Assembly (NCBI GenBank): GCA_002307275.1
Contig: DBTX01000034.1
Coordinates: forward strand, 5,032 to 55,195
Direction of reading: 5' to 3'
Origin: Hungateiclostridiaceae bacterium UBA1305
Lineage (GTDB): Bacteria; Bacillota; Clostridia; Acetivibrionales; DTU013
Length of the DNA stretch: 50,164 bases
The position numbers and the translations under genes are program-made. Below the pieces are notes generated by a model. That model had not been told where the DNA came from and ran no database searches. It worked only from the letters and a program-made list of their open reading frames with translations. The first letter of the stretch is position 1. Every line of letters begins with the position of its first letter. Positions 34,698 to 43,392 of this stretch are shown here, one piece after another.

Positions 34698-35627
34698 GTG
34701 AAATCACATGCAACCATAGAAAATAATACCTTCTTCAGCTTTTTTAAAAGCAATTACGGACTTTACTTAATGCTTATACCGGCAGTTGTTTACTACATCA
34801 TATTTCAATATATACCAATGTTTGGCCTGGTTATTTCGTTTCAGGATTACAATATCTTTCAGGGCGTATTTAATAGTACATTTAATAATTTTGACAACTT
34901 TAAGGAATTGTTTGCCCATCCGTATTTTTGGGATACAGTGAAGAATACACTTGTATTGAATTTGTTGAACCTTGTTTTTACTTTCCCGGCGCCGGTTATT
35001 CTGGCACTTTCATTGAATGAGCTCCGTTCGCAGAGATTAAAACGTATTACCCAGTCTGTTTTGTACCTGCCATATTTTATGTCCTGGATCATTCTTGCGG
35101 GAATTATGATTAATACGCTTTCTCCCCAGTATGGTATTGTTAATACCTTGCTGCGCGTAATGGGATTTGAAGAAATATACTTCATGGCAAATTCAAACTG
35201 GTGGATTGTCAATTATGTACTCTCAAGTATCTGGCAGAGCGCCGGATGGGGATCGATTATCTACATGGCTGCACTGACGGGTATCAACCCTGCGCTCTAT
35301 GAAGCCGCAATGATAAGCGGTGCGGGACGTTTCCGCCAAATGCTCCATATCACTCTGCCAGGTCTTATGCCTACCATTGTTATGATGTTTATTTTAAAGA
35401 TGGGAAGTATTGTGTCAATTGGGTATGAGCAGCCTATGGCATTGTATAATTCGATTGTTTCAGATGTATCCCGGGTGATAAGTATTTTTATTTACCAGGT
35501 GGGCATTGAACAGGGAAGATTCGCCATTACGACTGCAATGGGCTTTATTCAGTCAGTGATCAATTTGCTGATGATTGTCAGCGCGAATTACTTAAGCAGG
35601 AAATTCACTGAACAAAGTATTTACTAG
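34698..35627 (+). CDS. CUT1-type sugar ABC transporter permease (LplB-like)
   Basis: A 309-residue membrane protein with a GTG start at 34698 behind AAAGGAG. Six hydrophobic segments are visible (for example LYLMLIPAVVYYIIFQYIP and LMIVSANYL). The EAA loop reads YEAAMISGAGRFRQMLHITLPGLMP and would contact the ATPase. The PMFGLVISFQDYN start is typical of LplB/YteP permeases that import oligosaccharides such as rhamnogalacturonan fragments. It pairs with the next permease. No ATPase gene is present, so a shared MsmX/UgpC-type ATPase encoded elsewhere is expected. Confidence 0.9.
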   Translation: MKSHATIENNTFFSFFKSNYGLYLMLIPAVVYYIIFQYIPMFGLVISFQDYNIFQGVFNSTFNNFDNFKELFAHPYFWDTVKNTLVLNLLNLVFTFPAPVILALSLNELRSQRLKRITQSVLYLPYFMSWIILAGIMINTLSPQYGIVNTLLRVMGFEEIYFMANSNWWIVNYVLSSIWQSAGWGSIIYMAALTGINPALYEAAMISGAGRFRQMLHITLPGLMPTIVMMFILKMGSIVSIGYEQPMALYNSIVSDVSRVISIFIYQVGIEQGRFAITTAMGFIQSVINLLMIVSANYLSRKFTEQSIY

Positions 35628-35651
35628 GAAATATGCCACAAGGGGGTTCAT

Positions 35652-36542
35652 ATGAAAAAGAAAAAAATCAAACATTCTGCCGGAGATAATATTTTTAATG
35701 CAGGCATACTGATTTTTGTCCTATCCTTCGCATTTGTTTGTCTCTTTCCATTCCTCAATACTTTTGCAAATGCTTTTTCAGATAATCATGCAATTATGTC
35801 CGGTAAAGTTACCATCTACCCTGTTGGGTTTCAAATAGATGCATTCAAATTCGTGGTGGGCAGCAGTGCTGTCATCAGGTCACTCTTTGTAACTGTTTTT
35901 GTAACGATTGTCGGGACTGCGCTAAATATGATGCTTACGATACTGACGGCTTATCCCGTATCCAGGAAGTATCTCCGCGGGCGTTCGCAAATTATGATGT
36001 TCATTATTGTCACCATGCTGTTTTCGGGGGGTCTTATTCCAGGCTATCTTCTGGTTAAGAGCCTGAACCTTCTTGACTCTGTATGGTCGATTATCCTTCC
36101 TACTGCCTTGAGCACCTTCAATCTTATTATTATGAAAACCTTTTTTCAGTCGATACCCGATGAGATTGAAGAATCGGCAAAAATGGACGGCTGCAATAAT
36201 GTCAGACTATTGATAACGATGTACATTCCGTTATCCATACCGGGAATCGCCACACTTTCACTGTTTTATGCGGTAAACCATTGGAACAACTATTTCAATC
36301 CCATGCTGTATATCAGTGATCCGGATATTTTCACCCTCCAGATTAAGCTGAGACAGATACTGCTGCTGAGCCGCCAGAGCGAGATACTTGATGGGCTGTC
36401 TGACGCATCAAGAGCAGCTGTCATGGAAGAATCCCTGAAATCCGCCGTGGTTATATTTTCAATGCTGCCTATTCTATGTGTCTATCCATGGCTCCAGAAG
36501 TATTTTGTAAAAGGAGTCATGATCGGCGCAGTTAAAGGATAA
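35652..36542 (+). CDS. CUT1-type sugar ABC transporter permease (YtcP-like)
   Basis: A 296-residue partner permease, 24 bp downstream of the first; AGGGGG precedes ATG 35652. It has six membrane segments and the EAA loop EESAKMDGCNNVRLLITMYIPLSIPG. NAFSDNHAIMSGKVTIYPVGF and the C-terminal YPWLQKYFVKGVMIGAVKG are characteristic of the YtcP/YteP-partner group. It forms the inner-membrane channel with the LplB-like subunit. Confidence 0.9.
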   Translation: MKKKKIKHSAGDNIFNAGILIFVLSFAFVCLFPFLNTFANAFSDNHAIMSGKVTIYPVGFQIDAFKFVVGSSAVIRSLFVTVFVTIVGTALNMMLTILTAYPVSRKYLRGRSQIMMFIIVTMLFSGGLIPGYLLVKSLNLLDSVWSIILPTALSTFNLIIMKTFFQSIPDEIEESAKMDGCNNVRLLITMYIPLSIPGIATLSLFYAVNHWNNYFNPMLYISDPDIFTLQIKLRQILLLSRQSEILDGLSDASRAAVMEESLKSAVVIFSMLPILCVYPWLQKYFVKGVMIGAVKG

Positions 36543-36573
36543 GGATACATATTATTTTAAGGAGGAACAAATT

Positions 36574-38208
36574 ATGTGCAAAAAACTTTTGGCCTTACTG
36601 CTGGCTGCTGTCATGTGTATGTCGATGCTCATCGGCTGCCAGTCGTCCCAGGAGAACGGTAATGCTCCGACAGGAGAAAATGCGGCCAACACCCGGACTG
36701 CGGTGGATGCATCCGGTGATGCCACTTCGACGGCTCCAGTCAAGGTGCGGGTCGAAATGTTTGACCGCAACAGTGCTCCGGAAGGCGCGGGTACAGCAAT
36801 CGACAATAAATGGACGGATTATATCGAAGAACATGCATTAGCCGAGGCCAACCTTGATGTTGAGTTCGTAGCGTGCCCTCGTGCCGAAGAAATCACAAAG
36901 CTTAATGTATGGATGGCATCCTCAACTGCTCCCGACATCTCATACACATACGATTTCAATGTTTTGTACGGTTATGCCGATCAGGGCGGAATATATGAAC
37001 TGACCGATTACATCAATTCTCCGGAATCAAAAATCAAAGAGTATTTCGAAACTTCACTGCCCTGGGGCATCTACAGGGGCAAACAGTATGCCATACCGGC
37101 AGTACAGGGGGAATTTGGCGGAAATACCGCTTTGTATGTACGCCAGGACTGGCTGGACAAGCTGGGAATGGCCCATCCTACGACTCCAGACGAACTTTAT
37201 AATATGTTGAAAGCCTTTAAAACCCAGGATCCCGGCGGAGTCGGTAAAGATAACGTTGTACCGTTTGCATTGCCGGCTCCCGGATTAACCGGCTTACAGG
37301 GCTTCTATCTTGATATTTTGCTCATGTTTGGCGTTGAATTCGATGGACCGTATATTCCCTGTATGCCCACAGGTAATTATGAAAACGGTATATTCATGTC
37401 TCCTGTTGATAATCCTTATGCCAAGAATGCATATGCTTATCTGAACAAGCTCTATAACGAAGGGCTTATCCATCCTGAATTTGTAACTGATATAAATGGC
37501 GCCAAATATGACCAGCATGTTTTCTCCGGTATAGCGGGACTGGTCAATGTCAATCCACAGGTGCCGGGAACTGCAAAAACGCTTAATGTAGAGACGAAAA
37601 AAGCTGTTGCCGATGCTTACTGGAAGCCTATCAAGCCGATTGCCAATCCAAATGGTGAAATAATCATGCAGGGACCGAGGAAAGGCGGACTCCTCTCATT
37701 TGTACCCAAGAGCAGTGAGGAACCTGAAGCTGCGCTGAAATATCTGGAATGGATGAGAGAAAGCGGTATTGACAAAACACTGAAAATCGGCCAGGAGGGT
37801 GTTCATTATAATGTGGTGGACGGTGCGATTGTGTATCCGGATCAAGCGGCCTACGCCAAGGATATCGGCTGGGTTGGAGGTGATCTCGGCATTACAAGCG
37901 CCGACCTGTGGACTACTACCGATATGCTGAAGAAAAGATTCCCGGGTCAGGAGGGTGAAGATTATTTCCAGTTGATGGAATGGTCAAAAGAATTCGGAAG
38001 GACCTATGAAGTAATTACGGAGCCGCGCCCCAATACGCTGAAGAATGCGTCAGCCCTGAAGGACTATATGTTTGAAGGCGCAGCGAAAGTTATTGTTTCC
38101 AAGGACTTTGAAAAAGAATATGAAAATTATGTAAGCGGTTGGAAAAAGCTTGGTGGCGACTCATATGATGCGGAAATTGCCAGTGCGCTCAAAACAATGG
38201 GTAAATAG
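36574..38208 (+). CDS. Extracellular sugar-binding lipoprotein of the ABC importer (LplA/YtcQ-like)
   Basis: A 544-residue lipoprotein: the signal peptide ends in the lipobox LIGC (Cys22), followed by a Ser/Gly/Asn/Thr linker. ATG 36574 follows AAGGAGG. The large size and the motif set (VEFVACPRAEEITKLNVWMAS, TLYVRQDWLDKLG-like ALYVRQDWLDKLGMAHPTTP, KYLEWM) fit oligosaccharide-binding proteins of the LplA type, with the ligand recognised outside the cell and handed to the two permeases encoded just upstream. It is the last gene before an intercistronic hairpin, which may raise its mRNA level above that of the downstream gene. Confidence 0.9.
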   Translation: MCKKLLALLLAAVMCMSMLIGCQSSQENGNAPTGENAANTRTAVDASGDATSTAPVKVRVEMFDRNSAPEGAGTAIDNKWTDYIEEHALAEANLDVEFVACPRAEEITKLNVWMASSTAPDISYTYDFNVLYGYADQGGIYELTDYINSPESKIKEYFETSLPWGIYRGKQYAIPAVQGEFGGNTALYVRQDWLDKLGMAHPTTPDELYNMLKAFKTQDPGGVGKDNVVPFALPAPGLTGLQGFYLDILLMFGVEFDGPYIPCMPTGNYENGIFMSPVDNPYAKNAYAYLNKLYNEGLIHPEFVTDINGAKYDQHVFSGIAGLVNVNPQVPGTAKTLNVETKKAVADAYWKPIKPIANPNGEIIMQGPRKGGLLSFVPKSSEEPEAALKYLEWMRESGIDKTLKIGQEGVHYNVVDGAIVYPDQAAYAKDIGWVGGDLGITSADLWTTTDMLKKRFPGQEGEDYFQLMEWSKEFGRTYEVITEPRPNTLKNASALKDYMFEGAAKVIVSKDFEKEYENYVSGWKKLGGDSYDAEIASALKTMGK

Positions 38209-38227
38209 CAATTGCTTTAAATTGCCG

Positions 38228-38252
38228 GGGGATGATCTTCATGGTCATCCCC
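38228..38252 (+). terminator. Intercistronic stem-loop after the binding-protein gene
   Basis: GGGGATGA (38228-38235) pairs perfectly with TCATCCCC (38245-38252). No T-run follows (TGATAAAATAATTT), so it is more likely an mRNA-stabilising or partial termination hairpin than a full terminator. Confidence 0.5.
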
Positions 38253-38312
38253 TGATAAAATAATTTCCGGATTATTTACGAATTCATTCGGAAGGAGACA
38301 GGAGTTGACGCG

Positions 38313-39386
38313 ATGCTAATGCTACGTATGGACGCAGATAACGTTATGGACAGAACGAAGCATTTTTATGCCTCTGAGGAAAAAGGGGCACTGATACAGG
38401 TCAGGAATATCCGTTCAATCCGCAGTACACCGGACCGGTCATTAAAAGGGTGGAACCTCCCTGATAATTTAAAGGAATATCTGGATGCTTGTATTGATAC
38501 ATTTACGGATTACTGGCTAAGCCGCCAATCTGTGGATGACGACCTGATACCGGCGTTGTCACCATGGTATGGAATTTCTGAGCATACCGCGTTTATCGGC
38601 GGAAGTGTTGAGTTCTCAGACACCACCAGTTGGCATAAACAGTATTTGACAGACTTCAATAATTTGTGCATGCTTAAATTGGAAGAGGATAACGTATGGC
38701 TTCGTGCTGTAGCTGACGGAATCAGATACATGAAGCAAAAGCTTGCAGGCAGGGCGGCAGTCAAGCTGCGCGGGGGGAGCTGCCCTTTGGACATTGCCAA
38801 TGCTCTGAGAGGAAATGAAATATTTACGGATTTCTATGATGATGAATATAAGGTACACGAGTTATTGGAGTTTTGCACAATTGCTGAAAAATGGATGTTC
38901 GATCATCAGCTTGAAGCAGCCGGTGATTTTTATGGCGGTGTTATTTCCGGCTTTGATGTGTGGCTGCCGGGTCATTCTGTCGGACATCTGGCTGAGGACA
39001 CGTCCTGCCTGTGTTCACCGGATATCTATATGGAATTCGGACTACCTTATACAAAAAAACTTCTGGAAGGCTATGATTGTGCTTTTATGCATACGCATGC
39101 ATTGGGCAGACATAGCCTAAGCCATATCGCATCAATAGAAAAGATTAAATTTATTGAGATATCAAGTGATCCGAATTGTGAACGGGCTATCGAGATTTAT
39201 AAGAAGATGGCAGAAGTCCTTAAGGACAAAATAGTAATTGTGGAATTGACATATGATGAAATAAAGGACAATCTTGAGTTTCTGAAAAACTCACGTACTA
39301 TTATCTGGCATAGCGCAAGAGATATAGATGAAGCGATGGACACTGTAAAGCTGGTTAGAGAGCACCTGAGCATATGCCGCAATTAA
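38313..39386 (+). CDS. URO-D-fold protein, uroporphyrinogen decarboxylase/methyltransferase-like
   Basis: A 357-residue protein; ATG 38313 lies 8 bases after GGAG (38301-38304). The order of segments (FIGGSVEF, AAVKLRGGSCPLDIANALRG, GGVISGFDVWLPG, LCSPDIYMEFGLPYTKKLLE, FMHTHALGRHSLSHIASIEKI, IKFIEIS) follows the URO-D/MtaA superfamily, but the HxC zinc pair of cobamide methyltransferases is not seen (MHTHALG here). It is unlikely to be HemE, since no haem genes are nearby. In clostridial sugar loci such proteins are common and of unknown role. A second, more typical member ends this island (45806). Confidence 0.65.
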   Translation: MLMLRMDADNVMDRTKHFYASEEKGALIQVRNIRSIRSTPDRSLKGWNLPDNLKEYLDACIDTFTDYWLSRQSVDDDLIPALSPWYGISEHTAFIGGSVEFSDTTSWHKQYLTDFNNLCMLKLEEDNVWLRAVADGIRYMKQKLAGRAAVKLRGGSCPLDIANALRGNEIFTDFYDDEYKVHELLEFCTIAEKWMFDHQLEAAGDFYGGVISGFDVWLPGHSVGHLAEDTSCLCSPDIYMEFGLPYTKKLLEGYDCAFMHTHALGRHSLSHIASIEKIKFIEISSDPNCERAIEIYKKMAEVLKDKIVIVELTYDEIKDNLEFLKNSRTIIWHSARDIDEAMDTVKLVREHLSICRN

Positions 39387-39413
39387 ACCGGTATTGATGA
39401 AAGGCTGTGCATA

Positions 39414-41663
39414 ATGAAACGATCAATTTTTTTCAAAATGGTTGTTGCATTTTCAATTATAAATGCGGCGGCACTGTTTTTTGTATCTATAAAAATATTT
39501 GAAGGGTCAAGTTCCATAGTAGAGAATGAAATCGCTTTAGTTGACAAAAGCCTTCTGGGCAGGGCAGCGGAAGTGGTAGATACAATCTCCGATGAAATTG
39601 AAAAAGATATCATTCAACTGGCGATGGATGAAGATCTTAATTCACTCGTTAAGAATACTTCTGCCGATATAACACCTGAATTTGTCGGGGATTTCTACTC
39701 GACGGCTGATAAGGCCTTCCTGTTTAGCAGCCTGAATAAAAACGTGGATAGAGTAATTGTATACAGTGAAATCAATCATACTGTTATTACTTCAGAAAAG
39801 GAATTCCATCAGATAGAACTTGGGGATCAATTTAATGAGATACCCAACAATACATGGTTACTCTATAATGGAGGCGACCAGTCTGTAGATGAATTATTCG
39901 GCGCGGATTCTCTGATTTATGCAAAGGGGCTGCCGATTTTCGGCACTATTTCTTATGGAAGAGTATTTGTCGTGCTGGATAGAAAAATGATCGGATCTAC
40001 AGTAAACAGCAATCTGGATCAAAATGACAGCGGAATCTATATCGTGGACAGGAATATGAACCTGATTGATTCATCAAGACAGCTTGACCAGCATATTTTA
40101 TCCGGAATTTCGGATGTGCTTTCAGATAACAAAAGCGGTACGGGGTTTAAAATAATAAGTAAGGATAGCAGTGAATTTGCGGTTTCCTGGAGCTATTCTC
40201 CAAAAATGACATGGTATTATGTGAAAGTAACTCCACTTGAGAATTATTTTAAAGATATTGAATCAATGCGCAATACTATTATAATGATAACCTTGATTAC
40301 GGTTGTAATCAGTATTGTTTTTATATGGATTGTCTCAACGGGTTTGTACAGTCCAATAATAAGGCTGATTAAAAAAATTACGGGAAGCAATGCTTATTTC
40401 AGAGAGATGCTCCATAGCGGCGAGATGCAAATCATCAGTGAAGCCTTTGATGCCATAAATCTTGAAAGGGATAAAGTTTCCGAACTGCTTTGGAGCAACG
40501 GAAAAATCATCAGCAGCGCATATGTTATAAAATTAATGCGCGGCGTACTTGCGCAGAATGAGGAAGGACAGGTATTGGACAAGCTTGCCGGGTTTGGATT
40601 TATACCCGAATATCCGAATTACTATGTTATGCAGATATCATTCGACTATTACACGGATTTTTGCAGTATATATTCCCAAACCGATAGAGATTTGTTTGCA
40701 TTTGCTGTTGAAAACATATCGGAAGAACTGCTCTCCACAAGAAGCGTCACAATATCCTGCAAAGGCCCAAACAATGGGTTGTGGATACTGATCAATACAG
40801 AAGAAGCAACTCCGGACAGCTTGATGGAAGTTGGACATGATCTGATAGACACGGTATGCCGGAATTTTGAATTTTCCTTATCTGTTTCAATCAGTCAGAT
40901 GTTTCATAATGTGTTAAATGCGGACCGTGCCTGTAGTGAAGCGACTGAGGCCATGACTAAACGGTTCTTTCTGGGTTCGGGAATGGTGATTGTCGCATCC
41001 GGAGACAAGAAAAGCAATGAATCCATACCTCCTCTCAATCCTGATTTGATTGTGTCGGTAGTATATAATGCATCTGCAGACATTTTTGTTCTGGCCGAAA
41101 GTATTTGCGACCATATCCGCAGGAGCGGTGTAACAAATCAAACTACGATTCTGATCTGGTTACTTGAACTTTTAAAAAGAGCCGAACAGAAAATTTCAAA
41201 TAAAACAGGTAAAGAGTTCTACTTTATCAATGATGATAATGAGCTTTCCATGCTTTCAAATAATGAAACGATCGAAAGGCTTTATCTGTTTCTGTCAACA
41301 ATCTTCAGCAAGGCATGCGATCATTTCAACCAGAATAACGATAAGTGCAATTACTACATCAAAATGGCAGTGGAACTGATTGAAAAGGATTATTCGAAGG
41401 ATATATCACTTGATACGATTTCTACAAAAGTCGGATTTACAAGCTCATATTTTTCAACGCTCTTTAAGCAGGAAATGGGAGATACCTATATCAACTATCT
41501 GAGTAAATACCGAATTTCCCGCGCAAAGGAAATGCTTCAGGAGAAAAACGCAACGGTATGTGATATCGCAAAAAAAGCAGGTTTTTCATCTTCATACTCG
41601 TTTATTCGAAGCTTTAAAAAGTATGAGGGCGTTACGCCCGGAGAGTACAAGGTAATGCTGTAA
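39414..41663 (+). CDS. Membrane-anchored AraC-family regulator with extracytoplasmic sensor
   Basis: A 749-residue one-component receptor. The first membrane segment is about residues 8-24 (MVVAFSIINAAALFFV), followed by a Cache-like extracytoplasmic domain (about 30-280), a second membrane segment (about 286-308, IIMITLITVVISIVFIWIV), a cytoplasmic middle region, and a C-terminal AraC domain with two helix-turn-helix units (ISLDTISTKVGFTSSYFSTLF; TVCDIAKKAGFSSSYSFIRSF) ending in GVTPGEYK. It senses an outside ligand, probably a polysaccharide fragment, and activates nearby genes. It lies in the middle of the island, between the transporter and the lyase-like genes, which are likely targets. 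Confidence 0.88.
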   Translation: MKRSIFFKMVVAFSIINAAALFFVSIKIFEGSSSIVENEIALVDKSLLGRAAEVVDTISDEIEKDIIQLAMDEDLNSLVKNTSADITPEFVGDFYSTADKAFLFSSLNKNVDRVIVYSEINHTVITSEKEFHQIELGDQFNEIPNNTWLLYNGGDQSVDELFGADSLIYAKGLPIFGTISYGRVFVVLDRKMIGSTVNSNLDQNDSGIYIVDRNMNLIDSSRQLDQHILSGISDVLSDNKSGTGFKIISKDSSEFAVSWSYSPKMTWYYVKVTPLENYFKDIESMRNTIIMITLITVVISIVFIWIVSTGLYSPIIRLIKKITGSNAYFREMLHSGEMQIISEAFDAINLERDKVSELLWSNGKIISSAYVIKLMRGVLAQNEEGQVLDKLAGFGFIPEYPNYYVMQISFDYYTDFCSIYSQTDRDLFAFAVENISEELLSTRSVTISCKGPNNGLWILINTEEATPDSLMEVGHDLIDTVCRNFEFSLSVSISQMFHNVLNADRACSEATEAMTKRFFLGSGMVIVASGDKKSNESIPPLNPDLIVSVVYNASADIFVLAESICDHIRRSGVTNQTTILIWLLELLKRAEQKISNKTGKEFYFINDDNELSMLSNNETIERLYLFLSTIFSKACDHFNQNNDKCNYYIKMAVELIEKDYSKDISLDTISTKVGFTSSYFSTLFKQEMGDTYINYLSKYRISRAKEMLQEKNATVCDIAKKAGFSSSYSFIRSFKKYEGVTPGEYKVML

Positions 41664-41686
41664 TAATAATTGTAAGGAGAGGCTAC

Positions 41687-43315
41687 ATGAACAAAAATTA
41701 TGAATTTATTCTTGCCGGCGCAGAGAAAATTACAAAATCAGTATTGCAAAATTTAATTATGGATGAAAACAGTCCGGATTATGGTGGCGTTGATTTACCG
41801 GAACCAGGTATTGTTCATGATAAATCTTCGCTTATTGCGGAGCCATTGTTATGCTACTTCAATCAGTACAGCAAATACTTCAGGGACGCCTCCGTCCTGA
41901 AAGCTGTTTCCGCCATGCTTGATTTTGCCCTTGCAAGGCTGCATGACGACAATACATGGAACCTTTATACCTGTAATATGCGCTCATCACCGGATACGGC
42001 ATTTGGAACGATTATTCTTGCGAAAATGTACAAGATTTCAACCGGATTTGCAGAAACGGAACAGGAAAGATTAATAAGCGGGAAGATATATAATCTTATT
42101 GAAAGATGCTCTTCAGGAATTTCAGCAGGAGGTTTCCATACGCCCAACCACCGGTGGGTCATATCGGCTGCACTTGCTCTGTCCCGTAATATTACAAAAA
42201 ATGAAACGCTTCTTCCGGTCATTGAAAGATACCTTGTGGAAGGGATTGACTGCAACGGGGACGGGGAATTCGCCGAACGTTCTGCCGGAGGGTACAATTA
42301 TATCAATCAATATGCCATGTTTATTCTGGCGGAGGAACTCGACCGGCCTGAATATAATGAATATGCTCTGCGCAACCTGAGGATGATGAAGGCGTATTTC
42401 GAACCTGACATGACGGTGTTCACGGGTAATTCCACAAGGCAGGATTACGGTACGCAGGTCTTTGCGGATAAGTATTATCCGATGTATCTTTATGGGGCCA
42501 GCCGCTTGGGTGAGCCGGGTTTTGCCGCTATAGCCGGAAAAATCATCGGAGAATGCATGTCTGGCAATCGTAACGCACCGGAATGTCTGGATTATCTGAT
42601 GCTTTATCCTGAAATCACGGAGCTGGACTGCAGCGGGGATGTGGATTTTACATGTGATAAATATTTTAGTGATTCCGGTATTGTAAGGGTCATTGAGGAT
42701 GGCATGAGCCTTACCCTGCTCCGTAATAATGCCGATTTTCTGCATATCCGTATGAATGAGTTATCTCTGTTCATGCGCATGAACATCAGCTTCTTTAATG
42801 AAAGGCACTTGATGGCAAATGAGATCGCTAAAACCGATGCAGGGTATATATTGAAATATAAGGGGTATGGAAAGTATTATCTCCCATACGGCGCTTATCA
42901 GGGTACTTCAGATTGGTGGAGGATGGACAAGTCGCAACGTCCTGCGACAAAAAACATGGATATTGCCATTGACATACATATAAATAGGACGGAGGATGGG
43001 TTTGACCTGAGTTTTGAATCCACTGGATGCACAGGCGCACCTGTCAGGCTGGAAATCAATATTGCGAATGCTGTCCGTATGGAGCATGATGCATTTTCCA
43101 TGCCATGGAAACCGGGAATTGGCATGGTCGTTAAAAATGGAAGCCTTTGTGCCCGGACCGGCTCTGAAAGTATTACAGTCGGACCTTGCTTCGCAACACA
43201 TAATTATATTTGCGGTCTTTTTGGCAGTGTGCCGCAAAGTGATGGACATATGCGGTTTTATCTTACGGATCAAACCAATTTCCAAAGAAAGCTTTCAATC
43301 TTTTGTAACAAGTGA
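41687..43315 (+). CDS. Putative (alpha/alpha)6-barrel carbohydrate-active enzyme, possibly frameshifted at the 3' end
   Basis: A 542-residue protein without a signal peptide; GGAGAGG precedes ATG 41687. The first ~330 residues are paired helices with conserved-looking patches (GGFHTPNHRWVISAALAL, DGEFAERSAGGYNYINQYAM, GNSTRQDYGTQVFADKYYP), as in alpha/alpha toroid lyases and hydrolases; the rest is beta-rich. I cannot assign a CAZy family. The annotated frame ends in KLSIFCNK. The +1 frame stays open across the stop to 43364 and reads FQSFVTSEWEDNGYNYWMTI, so the native C-terminus may be about 25 residues longer with a one-base frameshift near 43275-43290. The next gene starts soon after. Confidence 0.6.
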   Translation: MNKNYEFILAGAEKITKSVLQNLIMDENSPDYGGVDLPEPGIVHDKSSLIAEPLLCYFNQYSKYFRDASVLKAVSAMLDFALARLHDDNTWNLYTCNMRSSPDTAFGTIILAKMYKISTGFAETEQERLISGKIYNLIERCSSGISAGGFHTPNHRWVISAALALSRNITKNETLLPVIERYLVEGIDCNGDGEFAERSAGGYNYINQYAMFILAEELDRPEYNEYALRNLRMMKAYFEPDMTVFTGNSTRQDYGTQVFADKYYPMYLYGASRLGEPGFAAIAGKIIGECMSGNRNAPECLDYLMLYPEITELDCSGDVDFTCDKYFSDSGIVRVIEDGMSLTLLRNNADFLHIRMNELSLFMRMNISFFNERHLMANEIAKTDAGYILKYKGYGKYYLPYGAYQGTSDWWRMDKSQRPATKNMDIAIDIHINRTEDGFDLSFESTGCTGAPVRLEINIANAVRMEHDAFSMPWKPGIGMVVKNGSLCARTGSESITVGPCFATHNYICGLFGSVPQSDGHMRFYLTDQTNFQRKLSIFCNK

Positions 43316-43392
43316 ATGGGAAGACAATGGATATAACTATTGGATGACAATTTATGCATATTAAATTATTGATTTGGAGAGGAAGGAATGGT

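Noticed and set aside
38313..39386. HemE (haem pathway uroporphyrinogen decarboxylase)
   Set aside because: Key URO-D family order is present, but there are no haem genes nearby and the context is sugar breakdown; the name HemE would mislead.
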